From Spirochaetaceae bacterium (GTDB lineage: Bacteria; Spirochaetota; Leptospiria; Leptospirales; Leptonemataceae), in the NCBI GenBank assembly GCA_002730875.1, contig PCBI01000003.1:4273-68272 (forward strand): a DNA stretch of 64,000 nt, in the 5' to 3' direction. The notes under the pieces are model-generated. The model searched no databases. It saw only the letters and a program-made list of their open reading frames with translations, and was not told where the DNA came from. Below, piece by piece: positions 1 through 7,400 of the stretch (positions are counted from its first letter, which is position 1; each line of letters starts with the position of its first letter). The position numbers and the translations under genes are program-made.

Positions 1-363
1 GCGATTCTGATCATTCTGATTCGCCTGGTTGGATTGGCTCTGCTCCGTGCTTGCACGAGTGTCCGGGCCATCGCTATCCGCAAAGGAATCCCAGAGGGCT
101 TCTGCTGAGCTGAAAGCCATCATCCCGGCGCTCACGCCGAACTGCTGGACCAACCTGTTCTTCGAGCCGATTTGCTGGTTCGCCCAGCCGGCAGCCGCAT
201 TAACTATCGCATTGCGCGCCTCCCGACCATACTCTTGTCCCAGAACGGTACTGAAATCCGAACCATAATGCATTTGCTTTTCAGAAACCGTGAATTGAGA
301 GGCTGCAGCTGCGGTATAAGAGTCCGGTAACCGGAACGCTTTAGCGACCCTCCATTGCCTCAC
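1..363 (-). CDS. partial gene of unknown function, running off the left edge
   Basis: An open frame on the minus strand has no stop from about position 363 to the window edge and is still open there. It begins inside the last codons of the ankyrin gene, possibly at a GTG at 361-363, which would couple it to that gene; the first ATG lies lower, near 267. The visible part is Ala-rich (for example DSYTAAAASQFTVSEKQ) and then has a Gln/Asn/Ser-rich stretch at the edge. Composition and frame look coding, unlike the competing plus-strand frame. I do not recognise a family. Its place after an ankyrin gene recalls polymorphic-toxin clusters, but that is only a guess. Confidence 0.5.
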   Translation of the reverse strand, partial: MRQWRVAKAFRLPDSYTAAAASQFTVSEKQMHYGSDFSTVLGQEYGREARNAIVNAAAGWANQQIGSKNRLVQQFGVSAGMMAFSSAEALWDSFADSDGPDTRASTEQSQSNQANQNDQNR

Positions 364-1321
364 GGAGCAATTTCCGCATCCCACCAGTGCGCGCAAAATC
401 TATGGGCAAATGCCCCTCGGGCCCAGGCATCTTCGGGTCGGCTCCATGCTCCAATAGGATTCGCACGATCTCGAAGTTGTTTGCCTTGATAGCCTGTACC
501 AGAGGAGTAATTCCATCGTCTGCCTGGACATTCGGATCAGCGTCACTGGACAGCAGCAATTTTACGCATCGCTGGTTGTTTCCACGGATAGCCGAATGAA
601 TGGCTCGGCGGTTATCCCAAATCCGCAAATTGGGATCAGCCCCTTTCGTTAGCAGATAAGCCGCAATAGCGATGTCCCCATCCAGTAAGGCGGCCGCAAG
701 CGGAGATTCGCCGGTCCCTGGATCTACAAAATCAATCTCTGCGCCTGCTTCAACAAGAGCCCGGACCACCTCCAGACGGTCACCCTTTCCTTCAAAAGTA
801 TGGCGACTGATTATCGCATCATAAAGAGGTCTCGGAGCATCGCCTTCGCCATACGGCGGGTACCCAGAAGCATCTGGGTCCGCACCGGCTGCCAGAAGAA
901 CTTTCAGAGTTTCCGCATTGCCATTTGAGGTTGCGTAATGTATTGGCTGATAGCCTCCCCTTTCGATTTCAAAATCAACGGATGCTCCCGCATTCACAAA
1001 CAACCTGACGATTTCAGAATGCCCCCTAGAAACAGCGCTGACCAATATCCTACGGCCGCGAATATACCAGATAGGATTCCAAGGATGGTGACCGGAATCC
1101 ATCAAGCAATCAACTCCGAGGCGATCGTTCCGCTCAACAGCCAATTCCAGTCCCTTCCAGGAGTCATCTAACCCCCGATTCCTCAGGTAATCTTCGCATT
1201 TTCCCGAATCGGAGCAGCTTATGGTTCCCAAAATAAGCAGTAATAGAGTGCTTCCGGCAATCGGTGCTTTGTCTGACACCACCTTCTTCAGCGCTCGCAA
1301 CAGTTCAGTCCGCCTAATCAT
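341..1321 (-). CDS. ankyrin-repeat lipoprotein
   Basis: 326 aa. The N-terminus has a basic stretch, a hydrophobic core and a spirochete-type lipobox ending in Cys (LLLILGTISC, about residues 27-36), so it should be exported and lipidated. The rest consists of about six ankyrin repeats, with repeated signatures such as GADPDASG, GAEIDFVD, GADPNLRI, DADPNVQA and GADPKMPG. Ankyrin repeats bind proteins and have no catalytic role. The start overlaps the stop of the upstream 115-aa frame by 8 bp and the end overlaps the next frame, suggesting one transcript. A protective (immunity-like) role is possible because such proteins often accompany toxins, but nothing in the sequence proves it. Confidence 0.85.
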   Translation of the reverse strand: MIRRTELLRALKKVVSDKAPIAGSTLLLLILGTISCSDSGKCEDYLRNRGLDDSWKGLELAVERNDRLGVDCLMDSGHHPWNPIWYIRGRRILVSAVSRGHSEIVRLFVNAGASVDFEIERGGYQPIHYATSNGNAETLKVLLAAGADPDASGYPPYGEGDAPRPLYDAIISRHTFEGKGDRLEVVRALVEAGAEIDFVDPGTGESPLAAALLDGDIAIAAYLLTKGADPNLRIWDNRRAIHSAIRGNNQRCVKLLLSSDADPNVQADDGITPLVQAIKANNFEIVRILLEHGADPKMPGPEGHLPIDFARTGGMRKLLREAMEGR

Positions 1322-1661
1322 GAATAACCTGGACCTCGTAATTCCCTTCCGTGGAACTGTATTGTGAACTCATTGCATTCTCTAAATAACGCCAGGTCAG
1401 AGCCGGTTGGCTGTCGCGAAGAACCATTCGAAAGGCCGGAGTCCTTCCATCCTTCAGCGATCTTTGCATTCTCTCATTCGAGTTATCTATCGTCTTAGAA
1501 TACACCCCATTGTTATACGCGAAAGCAAGCATGTAAACATCCTGACTAATATCAACGCGGCCATTTGACGCTTCCAGATATTGCTCCGCCCCGATTGCCA
1601 TTGTATCCGCAACCATAGGCAGGGCTCTTTCTTGGTAGGGTAGATATCGATAGGTGGACAA
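1314..1661 (-). CDS. 115-aa orphan protein, possibly the 3' end of a larger gene
   Basis: The frame opens at a TTG (1661) directly after an in-frame TGA and has no clear ribosome binding site, so it may be the surviving C-terminal part of a once longer protein. The product is soluble-looking, with aromatic and charged residues mixed (for example DISQDVYMLAFAYNNGV), no signal peptide and no motif I recognise. The stop overlaps the start of the ankyrin lipoprotein by 8 bp, the usual spacing of a coupled pair. If it is a toxin-like C-terminal module, the ankyrin protein would be the natural partner; this is inference from gene order only. Confidence 0.45.
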   Translation of the reverse strand: MSTYRYLPYQERALPMVADTMAIGAEQYLEASNGRVDISQDVYMLAFAYNNGVYSKTIDNSNERMQRSLKDGRTPAFRMVLRDSQPALTWRYLENAMSSQYSSTEGNYEVQVIHD

Positions 1662-1739
1662 GTACCATCGAAGTCACAGTTGCCGGGAAACGACAGCCTC
1701 GCGACGCCGGCGCCCTGGGTGCAGCAGATTTTTAATCAG

Positions 1740-1910
1740 TCAATCCACGATCTGATGCTTCTTGAGTTCTTCTACGGAAAGGCCTGTAATCCGGGCAATC
1801 TGATCCAGGTTCAGGCCCTCGGCCTTCATCCGCCGTGCAGCCTCCAGCTTGCCTTCCAGCTTGCCTGCGGCCTTGCCCTCCTCTCTCAGCTTGTCTGCTG
1901 TCGTTGCCAT
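1740..1910 (-). CDS. detached C-terminal domain of an Rpn-family protein (RpnS-like)
   Basis: 56 aa starting at an ATG preceded by GCGAGGG, a plausible ribosome binding site. It has the typical C-terminal end of Rpn/YhgA-like proteins: a Lys/Glu/Gly-rich helical run (REEGKAAGKLEGKLEAARRM) followed by a small helix-turn segment containing ARITGLSVEELKK. It lies in the same frame as the nuclease body at 2016-2804, separated by one TAA and 35 codons of hairpin-rich sequence. In E. coli, rpn genes make a short C-terminal protein from an internal start that inhibits the full-length nuclease. Here that short product would be the only source of the domain, apart from stop-codon read-through. It is too short to be found by a 60-aa cut-off. 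Confidence 0.6.
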   Translation of the reverse strand: MATTADKLREEGKAAGKLEGKLEAARRMKAEGLNLDQIARITGLSVEELKKHQIVD

Positions 1911-1976
1911 AACACCCTCGCTTTCTTCGGTGGAGGTACGCTCGCAACGGCTCCCTCCTGGACCGCTGCTCCCGTG

Positions 1977-2040
1977 ATCCGGATTCCGGCGCTTCGCGCC
2001 TGATAAACATCCTGTTTATGCAAAACACTCTGTGTTTTGC
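1977..2040. repeat. string of four adjacent small palindromes inside the rpn gene
   Basis: Read on the plus strand: ATCCGGAT (1977-1984), GGCGC-TTC-GCGCC (1988-2000), ATAAACA-TCC-TGTTTAT (2003-2019) and GCAAAACAC-TCT-GTGTTTTGC (2020-2040). The last three have perfect stems and 3-nt loops and are packed with 0-2 nt between them. The TAA that ends the nuclease frame lies at 2016-2018 within this string. The pattern suggests an inserted or locally generated hairpin element, not normal coding sequence. Confidence 0.75.
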
Positions 2041-2804
2041 TCTCCGTCTTCGATCCAGTGCCGCACGGCCCCGGATTCCACATCCTGCACATTGAAAATA
2101 TACTGAAGTACTCTCGCCACTACTTCAACCTTTTTTCCTGGATCCTCTATGTTACCCTGGCGCTCGAGATAAGGTATCAGATGCTCAAATACTCCCGGAT
2201 CTCGGATGAAGGCCACAGAAGCCAGATATAGCTGGACTGGCTCAGAAACCGGCAAGGTCGCCGGGTCGATCTTCGGAACATTGAATAATTCTATGCCGAA
2301 ATCTGGAATGTAGCGCCTGAGTAGATCCAGATCTTGTCGACCCAGGCCCGAGTTCCTTACCATTTGATCCAGAAGCCGATTCCCCAGATTCCATTCTTTC
2401 TCACCGTGGTAGAAAACCAGAGGAATAACGGGAGAGAACCAGCGAACTGTAGTCCACTGTCTTCGATAGATTCGAGCCAGATACTCAATCAATTGAACAT
2501 AGATTCCAGGATCCAGGTAGGACTTATGCTCGAACAAACAGTAGATCTGCAAATCGCCTTTGTTTTCCTTTTCTGCGGAAGGTTTGCCAGCCGGCGGATT
2601 CAGGCTAATCGAAAACAGTAGATCGCCCTGACTCTGCTTCTGCTCTTCATCCACGAAGGATGCATCGATTACGTCAAGACTTGCCAGATCCAGCCGACTC
2701 ACGATCTCCTGCGGCAACGCACTGCGAATTAGATCTATTGCATTCTCCTTTTCCTGGAAAACGCTCCGAACGAAGGCATCGTGCGGATTCTGAATGCCGC
2801 CCAT
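2016..2804 (-). CDS. Rpn-family recombination-promoting nuclease / PD-(D/E)XK transposase-like protein, C-terminally truncated
   Basis: 262 aa from the ATG at 2804; a TTG 12 codons upstream is less likely. The family is the Rpn/Transposase_31 group of DNA endonucleases linked to recombination and, in E. coli, to phage defence. It starts with the family signature NPHDAFVRSVF, and the PD-(D/E)XK core is visible as the acidic residue in GDLQIY followed by the E-x-K of CLFEHKS. The helical region around LARIYRRQW and the RYIPDF segment also fit. The frame stops at TAA (2016) just after VRHWIEDG, before the Lys/Glu-rich C-terminal domain, which reappears in the same frame at 1740-1910. The body may still fold as a nuclease but lacks its own regulatory tail. 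Confidence 0.8.
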   Translation of the reverse strand: MGGIQNPHDAFVRSVFQEKENAIDLIRSALPQEIVSRLDLASLDVIDASFVDEEQKQSQGDLLFSISLNPPAGKPSAEKENKGDLQIYCLFEHKSYLDPGIYVQLIEYLARIYRRQWTTVRWFSPVIPLVFYHGEKEWNLGNRLLDQMVRNSGLGRQDLDLLRRYIPDFGIELFNVPKIDPATLPVSEPVQLYLASVAFIRDPGVFEHLIPYLERQGNIEDPGKKVEVVARVLQYIFNVQDVESGAVRHWIEDGEQNTECFA

Positions 2805-3237
2805 TGGACTGAATTCTACAGAAAAAGCGGACGGTTGCAATCAAGCCGCATAGTCTCCATGGCACCCCGGGCCAAAAACCGCCTCGAATTTCGCATTTAA
2901 TGCCTTTAGAAAGTTGTTCTCCCCGGCCTAAAAGGTCTCCACCCACAGCGGCCGCGGCCCATGTTCCCTCAATCACTCAACGACCGTCTTTACCCGAATT
3001 TAGCACCACCCGAGTTCGCATAATCACACCTTCGCAGATTTAACCCGAACCACGCAAGCCGACGTTCGCATAACACTCCCCGAGCTGTTTTAACCCAAAC
3101 CTCACACCGTGCAGTGACCGAGTTCGCATAAACGCGCCCCCAGTGCCATAACCCGAACGTGGCCCCGACCCGCAATCGAGTTCGCATAACAGCCCCCGAG
3201 CTGCCTTAAACCGAACCTCGCCCAGAAGCAAGTTGCC
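2805..3237. other. non-coding gap with repeat array 1
   Basis: No convincing gene is present between the rpn and murG genes. The right half is filled by the 57-bp repeat array listed separately. The left half (2805-2985) shows no feature I can name. Short open frames here are translations of the repeat or shadows. Confidence 0.6.
2986..3217 (-). repeat. 57-bp tandem repeat family, array 1 (four units plus a half unit)
   Basis: Units begin with GTTCGCATAA on the plus strand at 3014, 3064, 3122 and 3180 (spacings 50, 58, 58), each followed 15-20 nt later by a variant of TTAACCCGAACC; a lone second half lies at 2986-2998. The two cores form an imperfect inverted repeat (TTCG..TAA / TTA..CGAA). 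The array lies 20 bp beyond the murG stop. Related units are at 49061-49097 and 52557-53053, in the same orientation. Confidence 0.85.
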
Positions 3238-4401
3238 TCAGTTCAGTTCTTTCTCTATCGCATTCAGAATCGTTTCCGACGCCTCGGGTTTCGCAAGTCC
3301 GGCGCTGGATCGAGCCATGGATTTGAGGTCCGTAGCCTTCATCTCTAGCAGGGATTGCCGAAGTTGTTCGCAGTCGGAGTCTCTGGTATCGATCACCTTT
3401 GCCGCGCCGGCAAGCTTTGCGTAAAAAGCATTCTCCCGTTGGTGCGAATCCGTCGCATAGGGATATGGTATCAGAACCATGGGCAGTCCAAACAGAAAGG
3501 CTTCCGTAAGAACGCCGGCCCCACTGCGACATATGATCAGATCTGCTTCCCTGTAAAAGCGATGTATATCTGGATCAAAGCCAATTACTCTCACATTCTT
3601 CGCATCGCGAAAAAGCTCTTTCATTTCGGTTTCGTTTTTTAGGCCTGCCTGGAGCACCCAGCTAAACTTACCAAAAGTGACCGGATCGCGATTATATAGA
3701 TCCAGAACCATCTTGTTAATCTGAACGGCTCCCTGACTACCGCCGGCAACCAGAATCTTCTTTCCCATCCCTGCAGGAAACGATGTCGTAGACTCCTTCC
3801 CGGTTTGGGATTTCGCAGCGACTAATTTTTGATTAGATTTTTTCGCAGCCTTCTTCGCGGACGATCCGGTCTTAGAAGAACGGCCCTTTTCATCCGTGGC
3901 GCTCAATTGCTGGTTCAAAAAGGAAGCGCGCAGCGGATTGCCTACGACCTTCCATTCCGGGGAATGATTTCTGCCTGTGAGAGGAAAGTTCAGAAATACG
4001 TTTCTCGCAAACCGAGCAAAAAATCGGTTCGCGCGACCCATAACAGCGTTCTGTTCGCATAAATATATCGGCTTTCGCAGAAGGAGGCCCAGCAATCCTG
4101 CAGGTAGACAAGGGAATCCGCCCATTAATACGAGGGCTCGACTCTTCCGCACAACGGGCCAGGCTCGAAACATAGCCCGGATCAATAGAAACGGAAAAAG
4201 CAGCGCTCGTTTCCCGCCCAGGGTAGGCGCTCCATAAAAATGCACCGGATAGTCGGCATTCTTCAGATCGGGATAGTTTTCGTTTTTATACAAACTTAGA
4301 AATTCCACCGGAACGCTGGATCTATTCAGATGGGAGGCAAGGGCTGTCCCGGGCGAAAGATGACCACCGGTACCGCCGGCAACGATTAGAATGGGCTTCA
4401 T
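3238..4401 (-). CDS. murG: UDP-GlcNAc:lipid I N-acetylglucosaminyltransferase MurG
   Basis: 387 aa. MurG adds GlcNAc to lipid I to make lipid II at the inner face of the cytoplasmic membrane. The N-terminal donor/acceptor loop GGTGGHLSPG (residues 9-18) and the second glycine-rich motif GGSQGA (about 220-225) are present, as is the sugar-nucleotide region CRSGAGVLTEA. The protein is about 30 residues longer than usual because a Ser/Lys/Ala-rich insert occupies about residues 165-213, between the two Rossmann-like halves. It is the last gene of the cell-wall operon, 165 bp after ftsW, and is followed by the repeat array and not by murC, ftsQ or ftsZ. Confidence 0.96.
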   Translation of the reverse strand: MKPILIVAGGTGGHLSPGTALASHLNRSSVPVEFLSLYKNENYPDLKNADYPVHFYGAPTLGGKRALLFPFLLIRAMFRAWPVVRKSRALVLMGGFPCLPAGLLGLLLRKPIYLCEQNAVMGRANRFFARFARNVFLNFPLTGRNHSPEWKVVGNPLRASFLNQQLSATDEKGRSSKTGSSAKKAAKKSNQKLVAAKSQTGKESTTSFPAGMGKKILVAGGSQGAVQINKMVLDLYNRDPVTFGKFSWVLQAGLKNETEMKELFRDAKNVRVIGFDPDIHRFYREADLIICRSGAGVLTEAFLFGLPMVLIPYPYATDSHQRENAFYAKLAGAAKVIDTRDSDCEQLRQSLLEMKATDLKSMARSSAGLAKPEASETILNAIEKELN

Positions 4402-4566
4402 CGAGTAGCAGATTCAACCACCCCTTTCAGCGGGCAAGGTCTTATCAAATCGTGGGATCTTCACCCGCTATGGTGGACAGGTATCCGCCGACTGGCTGGC
4501 GAGACAGACGGTTTGCCACTGGCCGAACGCATGGCGGATTCTCATTAGCGCACTGCGTCGCGGCAC

Positions 4567-6045
4567 TCAGTCCAGAGATAGCGCCCGGACGGACGGATCA
4601 CGGTCAGAAATCTTCCTGGATGATCCACTATAGTTTGAAGCCGCCTTTGATGCCGGCCTCGGAAAGGCGCTGCTTCCGGAACGGAAAGCTGATGGCTTAC
4701 CGGCAGCCGCAGCAGAAGAGGCATTGGATGTAGCCGACGGAGCGGTCTGGGAGCCCGGCGCCAATGAGCTCGAAGGGTTTGCCGCAGGCGCTGCTGTGCT
4801 GGCCGTCTCCGCCATGGCCGGATTGGCGACCGGAACGGATGCGGGTTTGACCCTGGGAGTCCGCCGGGGCGCTTGCGAAGCGGGCAACGCAGTGGCCTGC
4901 CATAGTAGACCACAAAGCGCATAGGATACGATGAGCGAAGAACCGCCGTAGCTTACAAACGGTAAACTTATTCCAGTGGTGGGTATGATTCCGGTCACTA
5001 CAAACAGGTTTACGATTACCTGCAGAAACAGAATGGTCACGGCGCCGCAACCCAGAAGAAAGAGATACTCATCTTTCTGTCGTCGCAACAGTATTATGGA
5101 GCGCCAGAGCAATGCTCCGTACAGACAAAGAAGTACGGCCACGCCGGCGAATCCGTAATCTTCGGAAAACAAAGCCAGCACAAAGTCTGTATGACCAAAG
5201 GTAAGATAACGATGCCCGAAGCCGGAAGCCAGTTCCTGGCCAATCCAGCCTCCTTCGCCGAATGCCCGGAAGGCGGTTACCAACTGATATCCGCCGGCAT
5301 AACGGTAAGCATAGGGATCCAGCCAGACCTGGAAGCGCTCAAACCGGTATTCCCATAGAACCAGAAGCATGGCCAGAAGGGGCAGAAGCGAAAGCCCCAG
5401 AAGCACCAGTCGCAGGACTGGAAATCCGGCCACAAAAATCAGAACCGAAATCACAGAAATCAAAGTCAGGGTAGTTCCGTATTGAGGCTCCAGAAGAATC
5501 GCGGCCAGCACGGAACCTACCAGGATCATGGACCGAAGCAATTCCTTCAGGCTGAACTGTTCGAACTGCCCTTTTCGATCCAGAAGCATGGAAGCCAGGT
5601 ACAGCACCAGAGCGACTTTTGCGAACTCCGAAGGCTGAAAGGAAAAGAAACCCAGATCAATCCAGCGATGAAAACTATCCCTGGAAGAAGCTACCGAACG
5701 ACCTACCCCCGGAACAAATACAAGAAGCAATAAAAGAAGCGAAAACAGCATCGACGGCAAAGCCAGCTTTCGCAGCATCTTTGGAGAAAAGGAAGCAATA
5801 ACAAAAAGGCCGATTACCCCGGCCACCGAAAAGACAGCCTGACGTTTCGCGTAGAAATAGGGATCGTCCAGATCCAGGTTCGCCTGCAGTGCAGAAGCGG
5901 AAAGCAAAATCATTAGACCTGTGCCGCCCAGAATGAGCGTGAACAGAAATATCCAGAGATCCGGCTTTCTGGCTTCGCCGGACATAACTTGGCCGCCGGA
6001 AGGACCCGCAGCCGTTCCAGCCATTGGGGAACCCACGGCTGTCAT
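4567..6045 (-). CDS. ftsW: septal peptidoglycan glycosyltransferase FtsW
   Basis: 492 aa from an ATG that overlaps the murD stop by ATGA; the frame is open further upstream but only inside murD. FtsW is a SEDS-family polymerase that uses lipid II at the division site. About ten membrane segments are followed by family motifs: FQPSEFAKVALVLY, EPQYGTTLTL, GHTDFVLALFSEDYGF and the C-terminal TTGISLPFVSYGGSS. Placement in the cell-wall cluster supports FtsW over RodA. A cytoplasmic tail of about 115 residues, rich in Ala, Ser and Pro, follows the last membrane segment and is not part of the conserved family. Confidence 0.94.
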   Translation of the reverse strand: MTAVGSPMAGTAAGPSGGQVMSGEARKPDLWIFLFTLILGGTGLMILLSASALQANLDLDDPYFYAKRQAVFSVAGVIGLFVIASFSPKMLRKLALPSMLFSLLLLLLVFVPGVGRSVASSRDSFHRWIDLGFFSFQPSEFAKVALVLYLASMLLDRKGQFEQFSLKELLRSMILVGSVLAAILLEPQYGTTLTLISVISVLIFVAGFPVLRLVLLGLSLLPLLAMLLVLWEYRFERFQVWLDPYAYRYAGGYQLVTAFRAFGEGGWIGQELASGFGHRYLTFGHTDFVLALFSEDYGFAGVAVLLCLYGALLWRSIILLRRQKDEYLFLLGCGAVTILFLQVIVNLFVVTGIIPTTGISLPFVSYGGSSLIVSYALCGLLWQATALPASQAPRRTPRVKPASVPVANPAMAETASTAAPAANPSSSLAPGSQTAPSATSNASSAAAAGKPSAFRSGSSAFPRPASKAASNYSGSSRKISDRDPSVRALSLD

Positions 6046-7400
6046 GGATTCCACTCCATAGCCAGTTTCTTGAAATGATCGCCCCTTTCGGCGTAGTTCT
6101 TGTATTGATCCTGCGAAGGGCAGCCCGGGCTCAGAAGCACCACCGGAAACTCCTCTTCCGAGCCGGCGCCCAGAGCCGGACTTTGCCTGGCGGCAGCAGC
6201 GCTGGCCGCATTGAAGGCGGCTTCCAGACCCGCAAAGCATTCGCGGGCGCCGGTTTGCTGCTGGATGCTCGGGCCGGCCTGACCAAACGGATACACACGG
6301 TGTCCGCCGTCTCCATGGAGGCTCTGAAAATCGCCTTTCTTATCCAGTCCGCCCAGAAGCAAATGGATGGGGCGACCGGAAAAAGACTCCAGCGCCATGC
6401 GAGCGGATTGCACCGTGGTAGCTTTGCTATCGTTTACGAATAAAACCCCGGCCTTTTCGGTTACGATCTCCATGCGATGGGGTAGCCCCGTGAAAGTAGA
6501 AATCGCTTTTTTCAAATCGGCGGCATAATCGTCCCATTTAATTCCGGTGCGAATGAAATAATCCTGAATCATTCGGAGCGAAAAAAGCAGGTTCCATCGA
6601 TTGTGCTGACCCGGAACTTTCAACTCATCCAGATACGGAACATAGCCTTCGCCGAAACTACTCACATCCAGCCGCTCCAGTCGCCCGTTGAGTTGCTCCA
6701 GTTCGGTCAGGTAGGGAAAATCGTCGGCAATAATTAGCAGGTCTGCGGTGCCCTGCATCTTTCCGATGTTGGACTTGGCGATGGCGTAGTCGTCCAGGGA
6801 ATCGTAGCGATCCATATGCGCCGCCGCCAGATTCAGTATGCAGGCCGTATCGGGATGGAAGTGTTCCACCGATTCCAGCTGAAAACTGGAACATTCCACT
6901 ACCAGTAGATCCGGTACCCCGTCCAGAACCACTTGCGAAAGAGGTAGCCCGATGTTTCCGCAGGCAATGACCGAAGGCGCAAAAGGCAGGTTGCGCAAGA
7001 TATGTTCGGTCATACTTACCGTGGTAGATTTTCCGTCCGTTCCGGTAACGGCGAATACATAGGGCTTCTTGCCCTGCTCTTCCATAACGTGAAAGGCAAG
7101 ATCCAGTTCGCCATATACGGGGATGCCTTTACTTCGCGCAGCTTCGAAGATGGGAAGGGAAAGCGGAACGCCCGGGGCGGTAACTACATAGTCGGGTTTG
7201 AATTTGTCCAATACGGCTGGATCCTGCGAAGGGCGCAGATCCATCTCCACAGGCACCGCCGGCTGTCCTTCTTCGCTAAGATCGGCAATACCTACGTGAG
7301 CTCCCAGTTCAAAGAGCAACTCCTGCAAGCTCTTACCGGAGCGTCCCATGGCGCCCAGAACCAGGACCCTTTTTCTTTCCAGAAAAGAAGCCATACTCAT
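6042..7400 (-). CDS. murD: UDP-N-acetylmuramoyl-L-alanine:D-glutamate ligase MurD
   Basis: 452 aa. MurD adds D-glutamate to UDP-MurNAc-L-Ala in the cytoplasm. The N-terminal Rossmann-like domain carries RVLVLGAMGRSGKS, the central ATP-binding loop is VTGTDGKSTTVS (about residues 117-128), and the C-terminal domain has FVNDSKATTVQSA and LLLGGLDKKGDF. A conserved central segment HMDRY is also visible. The start ATG overlaps the mraY stop (ATGA) and the end overlaps the ftsW start in the same way, so translation of the three is probably coupled. An Ala-rich insert near residues 385-410 is unusual but lies in a loop region of the last domain. Confidence 0.95.
   Translation of the reverse strand: MSMASFLERKRVLVLGAMGRSGKSLQELLFELGAHVGIADLSEEGQPAVPVEMDLRPSQDPAVLDKFKPDYVVTAPGVPLSLPIFEAARSKGIPVYGELDLAFHVMEEQGKKPYVFAVTGTDGKSTTVSMTEHILRNLPFAPSVIACGNIGLPLSQVVLDGVPDLLVVECSSFQLESVEHFHPDTACILNLAAAHMDRYDSLDDYAIAKSNIGKMQGTADLLIIADDFPYLTELEQLNGRLERLDVSSFGEGYVPYLDELKVPGQHNRWNLLFSLRMIQDYFIRTGIKWDDYAADLKKAISTFTGLPHRMEIVTEKAGVLFVNDSKATTVQSARMALESFSGRPIHLLLGGLDKKGDFQSLHGDGGHRVYPFGQAGPSIQQQTGARECFAGLEAAFNAASAAAARQSPALGAGSEEEFPVVLLSPGCPSQDQYKNYAERGDHFKKLAMEWNP

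Noticed and set aside
29-268. 79-aa plus-strand frame at the left edge
   Set aside because: The minus-strand frame over the same bases runs the full length and has better coding composition.
1732-2028. 98-aa minus-strand frame rich in Arg/Gln/Gly across the rpn 3' end
   Set aside because: It is the +1 shadow of the real Rpn tail at 1740-1910, which has the correct domain sequence in another frame.
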